DNA of 64,000 bases from Solitalea agri (GCF_023914155.1 NZ_JAMWYS010000028.1:286137-350136); one strand, 5' to 3'; positions 36,846-46,770 are shown, numbered from the stretch's first letter. Numbers and translations are program-made. The notes: a model not told the origin generated them from the sequence alone.

Positions 36846-37547
36846 TTAAGACAGCGTCATTTCAAAAAGTTCACTAAGCTTCGATTTTAGTACCTCTTTT
36901 ACCTCATTAATGTCTACATCTCGACCTAACTCTTTGTTTAATGAAGTCACCGCTTTATCAGCTATACCGCACGGAACAATGTTTCCAAAGTAATTTAAGT
37001 CAGCGTTTACATTGAAGGCAAAGCCATGCATGGTTACCCAACGGCTGCAGCGAACGCCCATGGCGCAAATTTTACGGGCTGTCCACGGATTATCTGCATC
37101 TAACCAAACGCCGGTTTGCCCTTCTGATCGGCCAGCCGTTACACCATACTCTTTTAAAGTGAGGATGATAGCTTCTTCCAAAAAACGCAGGTATTTATGG
37201 ATATCGGTAAAAAAGTGGTCTAAATCTAAAATTGGGTAACCAACTATTTGGCCGGGGCCGTGGTAAGTAATATCTCCCCCGCGATTGATCTTATAGTAGG
37301 TGGCGTGTTTGTCTTCAAGCCCTTGTTCATCCAATAATAAATGTTCGGGTTTTCCACTTTTACCCAAAGTGTACACATGTGGATGCTCACAAAAAATCAG
37401 GTAATCATTTGTAGGAATTTGTGTTCCGTTTAAATTATCACGATTCTCAGTTTTAATGCGAACTGTTTCATTAAAAATGGTTTCCTGTTTATCCCAGGCT
37501 TCTTTATAGTCGATCAGCCCCCAGTCTATAAATTGAACTTCTTTCAT
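36846..37547 (-). CDS. lipB: Octanoyl-[acyl carrier protein]:protein transferase
   Basis: Moves octanoyl groups from acyl carrier protein to lipoyl domains, the first step of lipoate synthesis. The 233-residue protein has the GGDITYHGPGQIVGYPI segment, RKICAMGVRCSRWVTMHG with the catalytic Lys, and NIVPCGI with the catalytic Cys. The N terminus MKEVQFIDWGLIDYKEAW is usual for Bacteroidota LipB. Length is normal. A TATTTTTG promoter box lies about 50 bases upstream. lipA is not in the window. Confidence 0.96.
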   Translation of the reverse strand: MKEVQFIDWGLIDYKEAWDKQETIFNETVRIKTENRDNLNGTQIPTNDYLIFCEHPHVYTLGKSGKPEHLLLDEQGLEDKHATYYKINRGGDITYHGPGQIVGYPILDLDHFFTDIHKYLRFLEEAIILTLKEYGVTAGRSEGQTGVWLDADNPWTARKICAMGVRCSRWVTMHGFAFNVNADLNYFGNIVPCGIADKAVTSLNKELGRDVDINEVKEVLKSKLSELFEMTLS

Positions 37548-37597
37548 TCTTATACTTCCTTAACCACTTTAGCACTTAGCTTCTGGTTTTGTTGATG

Positions 37598-37605
37598 CAA
37601 AAATA
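37598..37605 (-). promoter_or_regulatory. -7 box of the lipB promoter
   Basis: TATTTTTG on the minus strand, an exact TAnnTTTG match, placing the transcript start near 37591 with a leader of about 43 bases. Confidence 0.55.
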
Positions 37606-37645
37606 ACTTAAAACTCCTAACTTAAGAGGAACATACTACCTACTT

Positions 37646-38011
37646 ATGGCACATCATAATGAACTCGGCAAAAAAGGCGAACAGATCGCTCTTGAGCACC
37701 TTAAGAATAATGGCTTTGAAATCATTGCCAACAATTGGCGCTATCAGCACGCGGAAATAGACTTAATTGCACAAAAGAAAAATGAGCTGATTTTTATTGA
37801 AGTAAAAACCCGTACAGGTAACTTTTTTGGTCACCCGGAAGAATTTGTAACAAATCAAAAAGAAAAATTGTTTGCCATGGCCGCCGATGAGTTCATTTAT
37901 AGAAAGGGACATAATGGCGAATGTCGTTTTGATATTATTTCAATTACTTTTAACAAAGAAGGAGATAGTTACCAGGTTCATCATATCGAAGACGCTTTCT
38001 TTCCGAGATAA
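37646..38011 (+). CDS. YraN/UPF0102 family putative endonuclease
   Basis: A 121-residue protein of the UPF0102 family, related to Holliday-junction resolvases. The restriction-endonuclease-like core is visible: GKKGEQIALEHLKNNGF, then the AEIDLIA and LIFIEVKTRTG motifs, which give the D-(E/Q)-x-K metal site. The cellular role is uncertain. It ends seven bases before the convergent LUD gene with no terminator in between. Confidence 0.92.
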   Translation: MAHHNELGKKGEQIALEHLKNNGFEIIANNWRYQHAEIDLIAQKKNELIFIEVKTRTGNFFGHPEEFVTNQKEKLFAMAADEFIYRKGHNGECRFDIISITFNKEGDSYQVHHIEDAFFPR

Positions 38012-38018
38012 ATCACCG

Positions 38019-38708
38019 CTATAAATCAAGCTCTACCTGATTGCTAAATGATTTGAACTCTGGATCTAAATCGTCAATTAAGAAAACATACAATTCCTTA
38101 GGGCCATGTGCTCCAAGAACCAATGTTTTTTCAATATCGGCAGTTCGGCTTGGTCCCGTTATTACGGTAATATTAGAAGGTAATCGTTCTTCATACTTTT
38201 CTTTTAGTACGGCAAAAGCATCTTTCAGATCCATAACCAACTGAGAAGTATAAGCCAAAACGATATGAGTATGAGGGTAAACACTTAGTCGACGTCCGCT
38301 TTGTTGAGCGCTTGAAACAAGAACACTGCCGTTACGTGCAATTAGTGCTTCGCAGGTGGTTATGCCTACTTCAGCATTTACAAAGTTTTCATCATCCGCA
38401 ATAAAGGGATAATCATATTTGCGTAACAGTTGCTGCAGTTTACTATCCCAGCAAATGATCTTCAGCCAATCTCTTTCTTCGGCCAGGTTAATGATGTTCT
38501 CAATAAAGTTGATCTCATCTTCGCAAAAAAGGAATTTACCTGCCACATTATTGAGCTCTTCCGCAAAAATCAATTCCAATAGCTCATGATTTGGCGGATA
38601 GAGAGGTGAATCTTCATAATTAGGGTAAGGATTATCACGTTTTTCGAGTAATGCTTTTCGAATGTTTTTTAACATTAATTCGCGTGGAGTAATAGCCGCC
38701 TTCTTCAT
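38019..38708 (-). CDS. LUD domain protein (LutC/YkgG-like)
   Basis: A 229-residue LUD-domain protein. The visible motifs are VGITTCEALIARNGSVLVSS, HIVLAYTSQLV and the closing ITGPSRTADIEKTLVLGAHGP, all typical of LutC/YkgG. In lactate-utilisation operons LutC works with LutA and LutB in L-lactate oxidation. Those partners are absent here, as is common for stand-alone copies in Bacteroidota, so a lactate role is only possible. It is downstream of no same-strand gene with close spacing except ftsH, which follows after a terminator region. Confidence 0.88.
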   Translation of the reverse strand: MKKAAITPRELMLKNIRKALLEKRDNPYPNYEDSPLYPPNHELLELIFAEELNNVAGKFLFCEDEINFIENIINLAEERDWLKIICWDSKLQQLLRKYDYPFIADDENFVNAEVGITTCEALIARNGSVLVSSAQQSGRRLSVYPHTHIVLAYTSQLVMDLKDAFAVLKEKYEERLPSNITVITGPSRTADIEKTLVLGAHGPKELYVFLIDDLDPEFKSFSNQVELDL

Positions 38709-38749
38709 ATTGTAAAAATAGAAAAATTATACTGAAGGAATTCTTTTAA

Positions 38750-38780
38750 ACAAAAACGTCCGAAATTACATTCGGACGTT
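38750..38780 (-). terminator. Terminator of ftsH
   Basis: AACGTCCGAA (38755-38764) pairs perfectly with TTCGGACGTT (38771-38780), loop ATTACA. On the minus strand it is followed by TTTTTG, 31 bases after the ftsH stop. Confidence 0.82.
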
Positions 38781-38810
38781 CGGTCAATTTATAAAGTTTT
38801 GCAGAAAATA

Positions 38811-40892
38811 TTAAACATTTTCTTCGCTTTGTGCTGCATTGGTTACCTCAATTGGTAAACTTTGATTGCCTTCAGCCAGTGGATGCTCAGCGCCATTCTG
38901 TGCACCATTTACAAACTCATCGTAAGTGGTACGTGTATCGAATGGTCGTTTTCCTAAAATCTCCTCCAAATCAGATTGGAATAAGATCTCTTTTTCTAAC
39001 AGTTTTTGAGCTAAGGCTTCTAAACCATTGCGTTTTTCTAAAAGCAATGATTTGGTGCGTACATAAATGTCGCTAATCAACGAACGAACTTCATGGTCAA
39101 TAAGTTCTGAAGTTTTCTCAGAATAAGGTTTAGTAAAACCACCGTATTCACCTTGTTGATCGTTGAATGAAACATTACCAACTTTATCATTCATACCATA
39201 AATGGTAACCATAGCATACGAAAGTTTAGTAATACGTTCCAGGTCATTTTGCGCACCTGTAGAAATTTTACCAAATATGATATCTTCTGCAACTCGTCCG
39301 CCCATTGTCATACACATGCCGTCAACTAACTGCTCGGTGGTATATAAATACTGCTCTTTTGGCAGATACTGGGCATAACCAAGAGCTGCCACACCGCGAG
39401 GAACAATCGAAACTTTTACTAAAGGATCAGCATGCTCTAAAAACCAACCTGCAATGGCATGTCCTGCTTCATGGTAAGCAACAATGCGTTTTTCCTCTGG
39501 TGAAATGATCTTGTTCTTTTTCTCCAATCCTCCAATTACACGGTCAATTGCATCTTGAAAATCTTTCAGATCAATTTCTTTTTTATTTCTACGAGCAGCA
39601 ATTAGTGCCGCTTCATTACAAACGTTCATGATCTCGGCTCCGGCAAACCCTGGAGTCTGTGCCGAAAGTTTTTTAGGATCAACGTCTGGCGCTAATTTCA
39701 AAGGTTTTAAGTGTACTCTGAAAATCTCTTCACGACCGTTTAGGTCTGGTTTGTCAATTGAAATTTGTCTGTCGAAGCGTCCTGGGCGCAATAATGCGGA
39801 GTCGAGAACATCCGGGCGGTTTGTTGCTGCCATAATGATTACTCCCGAATCGGTTGCGAACCCATCCATTTCTACTAAAAGGGCGTTCAAGGTGTTTTCA
39901 CGCTCATCGTTTCCACCCATGATCTGGTTTTTACCACGCGCACGGCCAATTGCATCGATCTCATCAATAAAGATAATACAAGGAGCTTTGTCGCGTGCCT
40001 GGCGGAACAAGTCACGAACACGTGATGCACCTACACCCACAAACATTTCAACAAAATCGGAACCCGAAAGTGAGAAGAAAGGAACCTGAGCCTCACCGGC
40101 AACCGCCTTTGCTAATAAAGTTTTACCTGTTCCCGGAGGACCTACCAATAAAACACCTTTTGGAATTTTACCTCCAAGGCTGGTGTATTTTTTAGGGTAT
40201 TTTAAGAAATCAACGACTTCCATTACCTCTAACTTAGCTTCCTCTAAGCCGGCAACATCATTGAAGGTGATATTTACCTGTGATTCTTTATCAAATAAAG
40301 TGGCTTTTGATTTACCAATATTAAAGATTTGGCCACCAGGACCTCCGCCGCCGCCAGTCATTCGGCGCATGATGAAGATCCAGAAAACAGCAACCAATGC
40401 GATAGGTAATATCCATTGAATCAGGAACGTAAGAAATACGTTCTCCTGTTTTTGCTTATCTTCAATTTTGATTAGTTCATTTTGAGGCCAGCCTTTTTCA
40501 GCGGCTGTTATTTTATCGCGAATAGCTTTGTAGTCGAAGCTGGTAAACATATAATGCGGACCAGAATTAGATCCCCACGTACCTTTGCCACTAACTTCTT
40601 TATACTTTTCTGATTCTAAACGATCTTTTTTGATATAAACATAAAACTCATAAGCCTCACCGTTTTTATACACGTTTACGTATTCAACATCATGAGCTTT
40701 AAGCATTTTGGTCTCAAAGTCTTCATAGGTTGTTTTTACTGGCGAAGAACCTGAATAAAATAAGTTGAAGCCGATAATCAGGGCCAAAATAGTCCCATAA
40801 ATCCATAAACCACTAAATTTAGGAGGCTTTGGAAGTATTTTTTTTGGCATTTTATCTCTCGAGTTTTTAGGTTCGGAATTGTTTTCTCTCAT
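38811..40892 (-). CDS. ftsH: ATP-dependent zinc metalloprotease FtsH
   Basis: A membrane-anchored AAA+ protease for quality control of membrane and some soluble proteins. The 693-residue product starts at the ATG at 40892 ([18 protein letters not shown]); a longer frame would overlap rsfS. Two membrane helices (about 27-46 and 155-175) flank a periplasmic domain. The AAA module has Walker A GPPGTGKT, Walker [12 protein letters not shown] and the second region of homology [19 protein letters not shown]. The zinc site is HEAGH. The C-terminal tail is Asn/Gln/Glu-rich. It follows rsfS by 53 bases, probably in one operon. Confidence 0.97.
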   Translation of the reverse strand: MRENNSEPKNSRDKMPKKILPKPPKFSGLWIYGTILALIIGFNLFYSGSSPVKTTYEDFETKMLKAHDVEYVNVYKNGEAYEFYVYIKKDRLESEKYKEVSGKGTWGSNSGPHYMFTSFDYKAIRDKITAAEKGWPQNELIKIEDKQKQENVFLTFLIQWILPIALVAVFWIFIMRRMTGGGGGPGGQIFNIGKSKATLFDKESQVNITFNDVAGLEEAKLEVMEVVDFLKYPKKYTSLGGKIPKGVLLVGPPGTGKTLLAKAVAGEAQVPFFSLSGSDFVEMFVGVGASRVRDLFRQARDKAPCIIFIDEIDAIGRARGKNQIMGGNDERENTLNALLVEMDGFATDSGVIIMAATNRPDVLDSALLRPGRFDRQISIDKPDLNGREEIFRVHLKPLKLAPDVDPKKLSAQTPGFAGAEIMNVCNEAALIAARRNKKEIDLKDFQDAIDRVIGGLEKKNKIISPEEKRIVAYHEAGHAIAGWFLEHADPLVKVSIVPRGVAALGYAQYLPKEQYLYTTEQLVDGMCMTMGGRVAEDIIFGKISTGAQNDLERITKLSYAMVTIYGMNDKVGNVSFNDQQGEYGGFTKPYSEKTSELIDHEVRSLISDIYVRTKSLLLEKRNGLEALAQKLLEKEILFQSDLEEILGKRPFDTRTTYDEFVNGAQNGAEHPLAEGNQSLPIEVTNAAQSEENV

Positions 40893-40945
40893 TAAAATGT
40901 TAATTAATAGATTAATAACCCGGAGGTTTAATGTTTTGTTTTGAA

Positions 40946-41320
40946 TTAAGCGCTTTGATAATTTTTGATCTCTGCATCTCCCCACAATTCTTCAACACCG
41001 TAATATAAACGTTTTTCTTTCTTGAAAATGTGTACAACAACATTAACAAAATCGAGCAGCACCCATTCGCAGTGATCCAAACCTTCTTTTCTCCAGGGTT
41101 CTTCTTTTAGAGCTTTATACACCTCAGCTTCTACTGAATTAGCAATTGCCCTAACCTGAGTGGTTGATTCGGCATCGCAAATAATAAAGTAATCGGTAAC
41201 TGAGCTGTGAATATTTCGGAGGTCGAGCCTTACAATATCATTGCCTTTTTTTTCCTGAATTCCATGAATGATAATATCTGAAATCAATTGGGATTCGTCA
41301 GTTCTTCTGTTTTTTACCAT
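40946..41320 (-). CDS. rsfS: Ribosome silencing factor RsfS (Iojap)
   Basis: Binds ribosomal protein L14 and blocks joining of ribosomal subunits when nutrients are low. The 124-residue protein matches the family: [40 protein letters not shown], and the conserved [21 protein letters not shown]. Length is typical. It lies directly upstream of ftsH on the same strand, and birA is divergent 49 bases away. This birA-rsfS-ftsH order is a recurrent Bacteroidota neighbourhood. Confidence 0.95.
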   Translation of the reverse strand: MVKNRRTDESQLISDIIIHGIQEKKGNDIVRLDLRNIHSSVTDYFIICDAESTTQVRAIANSVEAEVYKALKEEPWRKEGLDHCEWVLLDFVNVVVHIFKKEKRLYYGVEELWGDAEIKNYQSA

Positions 41321-41329
41321 TCAAAAACC

Positions 41330-41337
41330 TAACTTTG
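41330..41337 (+). promoter_or_regulatory. -7 box of the birA promoter
   Basis: TAACTTTG, an exact TAnnTTTG match, 32 bases before the birA ATG, in the 49-base gap shared with divergent rsfS. Confidence 0.55.
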
Positions 41338-41369
41338 AAAATTTATAAACTACGTTAAATACTCAATAA

Positions 41370-42131
41370 ATGCAATTTACTACTAATTCTGCATTATTTA
41401 TAGGTCAAAATCTTGTTGCATTAAATGAAGTTGATTCGACCAATAATTATTTGAAAGAATTACTTACAAATTCTACGCCACAGCCCGAGGGTACTGTTAT
41501 AATGGCAGAAAACCAATTTAATGGCCGTGGGCAGGTGCATAATAAATGGCTGGCCGAACCAGGGAAAAATTTAACAGTAAGCATTCTCCTTTGTCCTTCT
41601 TTTCTGCCTGCAATTAAGCAATTTGATTTGAATAAAGTGGTGAGTTTAGGTGTAGCTGACTTTGTAAAATATTTTTTAGGTAATAATGTTAAGATTAAAT
41701 GGCCTAATGATATTTTTTGGGAGGATAATAAACTCGGTGGAATTTTAATTGAAAATTTTCTTTCAGGCTCTTTTCTCAAACAATCCATTATCGGGATAGG
41801 TTTAAATATTAATCAGGTAAATTTTGCACCCGGATTAAAAGCAACTTCTTTTAGTTTAATCAGTAAAAGTGAATTTAATTTAAAAATCTGCCTTAATGCT
41901 CTTTGCTTATATCTGGAAGCTAGATATTTACAACTTAAATCAGGAAACCTGGAGAAGATTAATCAAGATTATTTAAGCTATCTGTATAGATTAAATACAA
42001 CAGACTTATATAGGGCAAATGGTGAAGTTTTTTATGGCGAGATCATTGGAGTTAATTCAACAGGGCAACTGCTAATTAATTGTCATACAGGGGTAAAAGA
42101 ATTCTCTTTTAAGGAGGTAGAATTTATTTAG
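41370..42131 (+). CDS. birA: Biotin-[acetyl-CoA-carboxylase] ligase
   Basis: Attaches biotin to the carrier subunit of acetyl-CoA carboxylase through biotinyl-AMP. The 253-residue protein is the monofunctional form without the N-terminal DNA-binding domain found in E. coli BirA, so it should not act as a repressor. Motifs are DSTNNYLKEL, the biotin loop FNGRGQVHNKW (family GRGRxGRxW), IKWPNDIFWEDNKLGGILIE with the catalytic Lys, and IGIGLNINQ. The small C-terminal SH3-like domain follows. Confidence 0.95.
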   Translation: MQFTTNSALFIGQNLVALNEVDSTNNYLKELLTNSTPQPEGTVIMAENQFNGRGQVHNKWLAEPGKNLTVSILLCPSFLPAIKQFDLNKVVSLGVADFVKYFLGNNVKIKWPNDIFWEDNKLGGILIENFLSGSFLKQSIIGIGLNINQVNFAPGLKATSFSLISKSEFNLKICLNALCLYLEARYLQLKSGNLEKINQDYLSYLYRLNTTDLYRANGEVFYGEIIGVNSTGQLLINCHTGVKEFSFKEVEFI

Positions 42132-42167
42132 TAATAATATTCTTACAATAAGGCAGTTATAAATTTA

Positions 42168-42175
42168 TATTTTTG
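42168..42175 (+). promoter_or_regulatory. -7 box of the DsbD-like gene promoter
   Basis: TATTTTTG, an exact TAnnTTTG match, 47 bases before the ATG. Confidence 0.5.
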
Positions 42176-42222
42176 GGGGCCGATTTAATTCGGATTAACC
42201 TAAACGTATCAATCAAAAGTAG

Positions 42223-44340
42223 ATGAAGAGAGTTTTCTTTTTGTTGTTAATGCTATTGGGAAGCTTAACAACATTTGCTCAGATTGAGAACCCGGTAACA
42301 TGGCAGTTCTCGAGCAAAACCCTGAAGGGCGATGAAGCGGTTTTAGTTTTAACTGCCAAAATTGATGGTAACTGGCACACGTATTCGCAGTTTATTGCTG
42401 GCGATGGCCCTGTACCTACCTCATTTAAATTTAAACCATCAAATGATTATGAGCTGGTAGGAAAGGTTGTGGAGAAAACCCCTCCGCACAAAGGCTTCGA
42501 TCCAACATTTGGAATTGAGATTGCCTATTTCGAAAACCAAGCTGTCTTTGAACAAAAAATCAAATTAAAAGTTCCTGCTGCCAAAGTTTCTGGTACACTG
42601 GAGTACATGGTTTGTAATGACAAGCAATGTTTACCCCCAGAAGAAGTGGAATTTAGTATTAGTGTAAAAGGAAATCCAAAGACTGCATCCGCAGAAACCA
42701 ACACAACACAAAAACCAGCAAGTGAAGTTGCAGCCGCAGCCGCAACCACAGCGGTTTCAAATACTGATACAGTTAAAACTGTTACAGCTGAGGCAGCTAC
42801 TGCAATTGATACTACAAACATTGCTAAGACAGATACCGCATCTGCTGCTACTCCAATAGCAGGTTTGGACAGCAACAATGGCGAAGTAAAATCTGCTTCT
42901 ACTTGGGGTATTTTCATCGAAGGCTTTTTGTTTGGATTCATAGCCTTATTAATGCCTTGTATTTTTCCAATGATTCCTTTAACTGTTAGCTTCTTTACGA
43001 AGCGTAGTAGTTCTCGTGCAGTAGGAATACGTAAAGCAATTACGTTTGGTTTAGCAATTATTGGCATTTATGTAGTATTTGGTCTAGGAATTACCATTAC
43101 TTTAGGCGAAGATGCATTAAACCAATTGGCGAGTAATGCAATTGCTAACCTTATATTCTTTGTTGTATTAGTGGTTTTCGCCGCTTCATTTTTTGGCGCG
43201 TTTGAAATCACTTTACCTAGTTCATGGGCCACTAAAGCTGATGAGAATGCTGACAAAGGCGGCCTGATAGGTATTTTCTTTATGGCGTTAGCTTTAGCCT
43301 TAGCTTCTTTTTCATGTACAGGACCACTAATTGGCAACTTGTTGGTTGAAGCGGCTAGAAAAGGCCAGTATTTAGGTCCTGCAATGGGTATGTTAGGCTT
43401 TTCAACTGCCCTAGCTATTCCATTTACCCTGTTTGCAATTTTCCCAAGCTGGCTTCAAAGCCTTCCTAAGTCTGGAGGTTGGTTAAACTCAGTGAAAGTT
43501 GTTTTGGGCTTTGTTGAGTTGGCCTTTGCTCTTAAGTTCTTGTCAAACGTAGATTTAGCTTATCATTGGGGTATTCTTGATCGCGAAGTATTCCTTGTAT
43601 TATGGATTGTAATTTTCACAATGCTAGGATTCTACTTACTGGGTAAATTGAAATTTTCACATGATAGCGATTTAAGCTACATATCTGTTCCTAGATTATT
43701 CCTGGCATTATTTTCATTTGCCTTTGCTATTTATATGATCCCAGGTTTATGGGGTGCACCTCTTAAATCAATCAGTGCATTTGCTCCTCCAATTGGAACA
43801 CAGGATTTTACCCTTGTAACAGGTTCGGAAGGTAATTCAGCACCTGCTGAGCACCATGCTAAAAAATATGCTGGTATCTTCCATGCACCACACGGCATTG
43901 ATGCTTTCTTTGACTATGATGAAGCATTGGCTTACGCAAAAAAAACTGGTAAACCATTATTCGTTGACTTTACCGGCCACAGCTGTGTAAATTGCCGTAA
44001 GATGGAGGCTAACGTATGGTCAAATCCCGAGGTATTACAACGCTTAAAAGGTGACTACGTTTTAGTTTCATTATATGTTGATGACAGAACAGAATTACCT
44101 GAAAACGAACAATTCGTTTCAAAATCTACTGGCAAAACCATTAAAACTGTAGGTAAAAAATGGGCTGATTTACAGGCGTCTAGTTATAACACTAACTCTC
44201 AGCCATATTACGTGTTAGTTGATAATGATGGCAAGCCATTGGTTGCACCTCAGGCTTACAACCCTGACATTCCAAACTACATCAAGTTTTTGGACAGTGG
44301 TAAGGAAGCTTTTCAAAACCAAAAGCTAACAATGAAATAA
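42223..44340 (+). CDS. Thiol:disulfide interchange protein DsbD-like
   Basis: Carries electrons from cytoplasmic thioredoxin across the inner membrane to periplasmic thiol proteins. The 705-residue protein has a signal peptide (1-20), an N-terminal DsbD-alpha-like domain (about 25-150, with Cys pair in VCNDKQCLPP), a 60-residue Ala/Thr-rich linker (about 155-225), eight membrane helices with the redox cysteines in MPCIFPMIPL and SFSCTGPLIG, and a C-terminal thioredoxin domain with CVNC in GHSCVNCRKME. The linker is longer and of lower complexity than usual. It is monocistronic with a strong terminator. Confidence 0.93.
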   Translation: MKRVFFLLLMLLGSLTTFAQIENPVTWQFSSKTLKGDEAVLVLTAKIDGNWHTYSQFIAGDGPVPTSFKFKPSNDYELVGKVVEKTPPHKGFDPTFGIEIAYFENQAVFEQKIKLKVPAAKVSGTLEYMVCNDKQCLPPEEVEFSISVKGNPKTASAETNTTQKPASEVAAAAATTAVSNTDTVKTVTAEAATAIDTTNIAKTDTASAATPIAGLDSNNGEVKSASTWGIFIEGFLFGFIALLMPCIFPMIPLTVSFFTKRSSSRAVGIRKAITFGLAIIGIYVVFGLGITITLGEDALNQLASNAIANLIFFVVLVVFAASFFGAFEITLPSSWATKADENADKGGLIGIFFMALALALASFSCTGPLIGNLLVEAARKGQYLGPAMGMLGFSTALAIPFTLFAIFPSWLQSLPKSGGWLNSVKVVLGFVELAFALKFLSNVDLAYHWGILDREVFLVLWIVIFTMLGFYLLGKLKFSHDSDLSYISVPRLFLALFSFAFAIYMIPGLWGAPLKSISAFAPPIGTQDFTLVTGSEGNSAPAEHHAKKYAGIFHAPHGIDAFFDYDEALAYAKKTGKPLFVDFTGHSCVNCRKMEANVWSNPEVLQRLKGDYVLVSLYVDDRTELPENEQFVSKSTGKTIKTVGKKWADLQASSYNTNSQPYYVLVDNDGKPLVAPQAYNPDIPNYIKFLDSGKEAFQNQKLTMK

Positions 44341-44362
44341 GATTATAAACAATATAATAGAG

Positions 44363-44398
44363 AAGGCCTTCTGAAAAATATCAGAAGGCCTTTTGTTT
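44363..44398 (+). terminator. Terminator of the DsbD-like gene
   Basis: AAGGCCTTCTGA (44363-44374) pairs perfectly with TCAGAAGGCCTT (44381-44392), 6-base loop, followed by TTGTTT. Confidence 0.85.
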
Positions 44399-44456
44399 GG
44401 AGGCTTGGCGGTTGTAGTACCACATATGCAATGCTGTCATAATTTTAAAATTTATA

Positions 44457-44464
44457 TAAATTTG
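44457..44464 (+). promoter_or_regulatory. -7 box of the pfkA promoter
   Basis: TAAATTTG, an exact TAnnTTTG match, leaving a leader of about 60 bases before the pfkA ATG. Confidence 0.55.
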
Positions 44465-44530
44465 CACGTCTGTTTAAAAACAGTTGATTATTTTGCCATA
44501 TAATTGGTAAGCATTTAAAGAAATCAGGAA

Positions 44531-45499
44531 ATGTTTAAAAAAATAGGTGTTTTTACTTCGGGAGGTGATGCTCCTGGCATGAATGCATGTGTTCGTGCAG
44601 TGGTTAGAACTGCAATCTATCATAACATTGAAGTTGTAGGTATTATGCGCGGTTACGAAGGAATGATCAATGGAGAATTTATTCCTCTTGAAACAAAATC
44701 AGTAGCAAATATCATTCAGCGTGGGGGTACTATTTTAAAAACGGCAAGAAGCAAAGATTTTATGACTCCTGAAGGTCGTAAAAAGGCTTATGAGAAGCTT
44801 AAAGCAGAAGGCATTGAAGCCTTGGTGGCAATTGGTGGGAACGGAACTTTTACCGGAGCTTCAGTTTTTGAAAAAGAATTCGGAATTCCGGCTGTCGGAA
44901 CCCCAGGTACCATCGATAATGACCTTTTAGGAACAGATTTTACCTTAGGTTATGATACTGCCATTAATACTGTAATTAAAGCAGTTGATGCTATTCGTGA
45001 TACAGCTGAATCTCATGATCGTTTATTTTTTGTTGAAGTGATGGGTCGAGATTCTGGTCAGATTGCATTGGCTACCGGTATTGGTGCTGGTGCTGAAGCT
45101 ATTTTGCTTCCAGAGGTGAAATTCGACCTGGCTAAGCTCTATGAGCGTTTGGAGAAAGGACGGAGAAAGTCGGCCAAAATTATAATTGTTGCTGAAGGTG
45201 ATGAAGCCGGAGGTGCATTTGCTGTGGCCGAAAAGGTTAAAGAAAAATTCCCTCATTTTGATACCAAGGTTTCGGTATTAGGCCATATTCAGCGCGGAGG
45301 TTCTCCTTCGTGCTTCGATCGCATGTTGGCTAGTGAATTGGGCTTTCATGCCGTAGAAGCCTTGATTAATGGCAAAAAAGGTGTAATGGTAGGAAAGGTT
45401 GACAAGCAGATAGTTTATACACCATTTGATGAAGCTATTCAAGATACTTCAAAAATGGATACAGAGTTACTACGGATGGTTGGCATTTTAGCCTCATAA
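44531..45499 (+). CDS. pfkA: 6-phosphofructokinase
   Basis: Phosphorylates fructose 6-phosphate in glycolysis. The 322-residue protein has the family length and motifs: FTSGGDAPGMNACVRAVVR at the N terminus, GTPGTIDNDLLGTDFTLGYDTA with the catalytic base Asp, VEVMGRDSGQIAL and LGHIQRGGSPSCFDR. One feature is odd: the ATP/Mg loop that reads GGDGS in most ATP-dependent enzymes is GGNGTFTGA here, so the Asp equivalent to E. coli Asp103 is Asn. This may alter metal or phosphoryl-donor use. It is probably co-transcribed with nothing else. Confidence 0.93.
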   Translation: MFKKIGVFTSGGDAPGMNACVRAVVRTAIYHNIEVVGIMRGYEGMINGEFIPLETKSVANIIQRGGTILKTARSKDFMTPEGRKKAYEKLKAEGIEALVAIGGNGTFTGASVFEKEFGIPAVGTPGTIDNDLLGTDFTLGYDTAINTVIKAVDAIRDTAESHDRLFFVEVMGRDSGQIALATGIGAGAEAILLPEVKFDLAKLYERLEKGRRKSAKIIIVAEGDEAGGAFAVAEKVKEKFPHFDTKVSVLGHIQRGGSPSCFDRMLASELGFHAVEALINGKKGVMVGKVDKQIVYTPFDEAIQDTSKMDTELLRMVGILAS

Positions 45500-45559
45500 T
45501 CAGCATTTCGATAACTCCCTATTAGCCCATTAACAAATTAATAAGTATATTCAGATATC

Positions 45560-46762
45560 ATGCAACTATCTGATTATAAAGTATTGATTTGTTTAATGGG
45601 CTTTTTTATGCTGCTAAATTGCTCCGGTAAAAACAATCGCCATAATGAACAAGCCAGCACTGCTTCTTTACAATTGGTTGTAAAGGGGCTTGAATCTCCG
45701 ATTGAAATGGGAATGCCTGATGATGGATCGGGAAGGATATTTATAGCCGAACAAAAGGGGATTATAAAAATCATACGAAATGGAGCTGTGCTGGCAACTC
45801 CGTTCTTAGACCTCCGTTCAAAAATGGTTGCTATGAATGATGGTTATACTGAAAAAGGACTTCTTGGATTTGTTTTCCATCCTCAGTATAAAAGTAACGG
45901 AAAGTTTTATGTTTATTATTCTGCTCATTCTTCAGGGTCTGGTAGTGATCATAAAAGTGTCATTGCCGAGTTTAAAGTTTCAGCCACGAATCCTGATAAA
46001 GCTGATTTAACCGAACGAAAAATTCTTGAAATTGAACAGCCTGAGGCCAATCATAACGGAGGACATTTAGCCTTTGGACCTGATAAGTATTTATATATCG
46101 GTTTGGGAGATGGTGGAGGCGGTGGCGATGAACATGGTCGTATTGGAAATGGTCAAAACTTGAATACGCTTTTAGGCAAGATCTTAAGAATTGACATAAA
46201 CAAAGAGACAACTTACTCAATTCCTCCAGATAATCCTTTTGTGAATAGGGCTAACACTAAACCGGAGATTTGGGCTTATGGACTTCGCAATCCATGGAAA
46301 TTTACTTTTGATAAAAACGGTCGTTTATTTTGTGCCGACGTAGGACAGAATAAATACGAAGAAGTAAACATTATTGAAAAGGGTAAAAACTATGGATGGA
46401 GGATTATGGAAGCATCACATTGTTTCAATCCCGCAACAAATTGTGCCGCCACTGGTTTAACCCTTCCGATCTATGAATACGATCACAAAGTTGGTATAAG
46501 TGTTACTGGTGGCTACTTTTATACTGGAGCGCAAATTCTTGAGTTACAAAATAAATATGTGTTTGCCGATTGGACCGGGGTGTTTTTTGCAATTACTGAC
46601 CAGGGAAAAGGTGGAGTAATCAGTATTAAAAATAAACCAAATGATTTGAGAGTGCTCAGTTTCGGTAATGACTTGAAAGATGAATTGTACGTGCTAACCA
46701 GTTTAGATACTCAACCTATGAGTAAAACCGGAGCTCTTTATAAATTGGTCAAAAGTAATTAA
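45560..46762 (+). CDS. PQQ-dependent sugar dehydrogenase-like lipoprotein (GSDH family)
   Basis: A 400-residue six-bladed beta-propeller of the glucose/sorbosone dehydrogenase family. A lipobox-like MLLNC (Cys21) suggests a lipoprotein anchored in the envelope. Family motifs are GRIFIAEQKGIIKII, EKGLLGFVFHPQYKSNGKFY, EANHNGGHLAFGPDKYLYIGLGDGG and EIWAYGLRNPWKFTFD. Such enzymes oxidise aldoses using pyrroloquinoline quinone in the periplasm; many homologues remain untested and some may have other roles. It lies 60 bases after pfkA with no terminator between. A bidirectional hairpin follows. Confidence 0.92.
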   Translation: MQLSDYKVLICLMGFFMLLNCSGKNNRHNEQASTASLQLVVKGLESPIEMGMPDDGSGRIFIAEQKGIIKIIRNGAVLATPFLDLRSKMVAMNDGYTEKGLLGFVFHPQYKSNGKFYVYYSAHSSGSGSDHKSVIAEFKVSATNPDKADLTERKILEIEQPEANHNGGHLAFGPDKYLYIGLGDGGGGGDEHGRIGNGQNLNTLLGKILRIDINKETTYSIPPDNPFVNRANTKPEIWAYGLRNPWKFTFDKNGRLFCADVGQNKYEEVNIIEKGKNYGWRIMEASHCFNPATNCAATGLTLPIYEYDHKVGISVTGGYFYTGAQILELQNKYVFADWTGVFFAITDQGKGGVISIKNKPNDLRVLSFGNDLKDELYVLTSLDTQPMSKTGALYKLVKSN

Positions 46763-46770
46763 TAAGTATA

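Noticed and set aside
38019..38708. L-lactate utilisation operon
   Set aside because: Only the LutC-like gene is present; LutA and LutB are absent from the window.
40893..40985. N-terminal extension of ftsH
   Set aside because: It would overlap the end of rsfS by 40 bases, and its Arg/Lys/Asn-rich residues do not resemble FtsH starts; the ATG at 40892 gives the normal protein.
42730..42880. Low-complexity Ala/Thr stretch in the DsbD-like gene taken as a frameshift or insertion
   Set aside because: The frame is intact on both sides, and flexible Ala/Thr/Pro linkers between the alpha domain and membrane part are usual.
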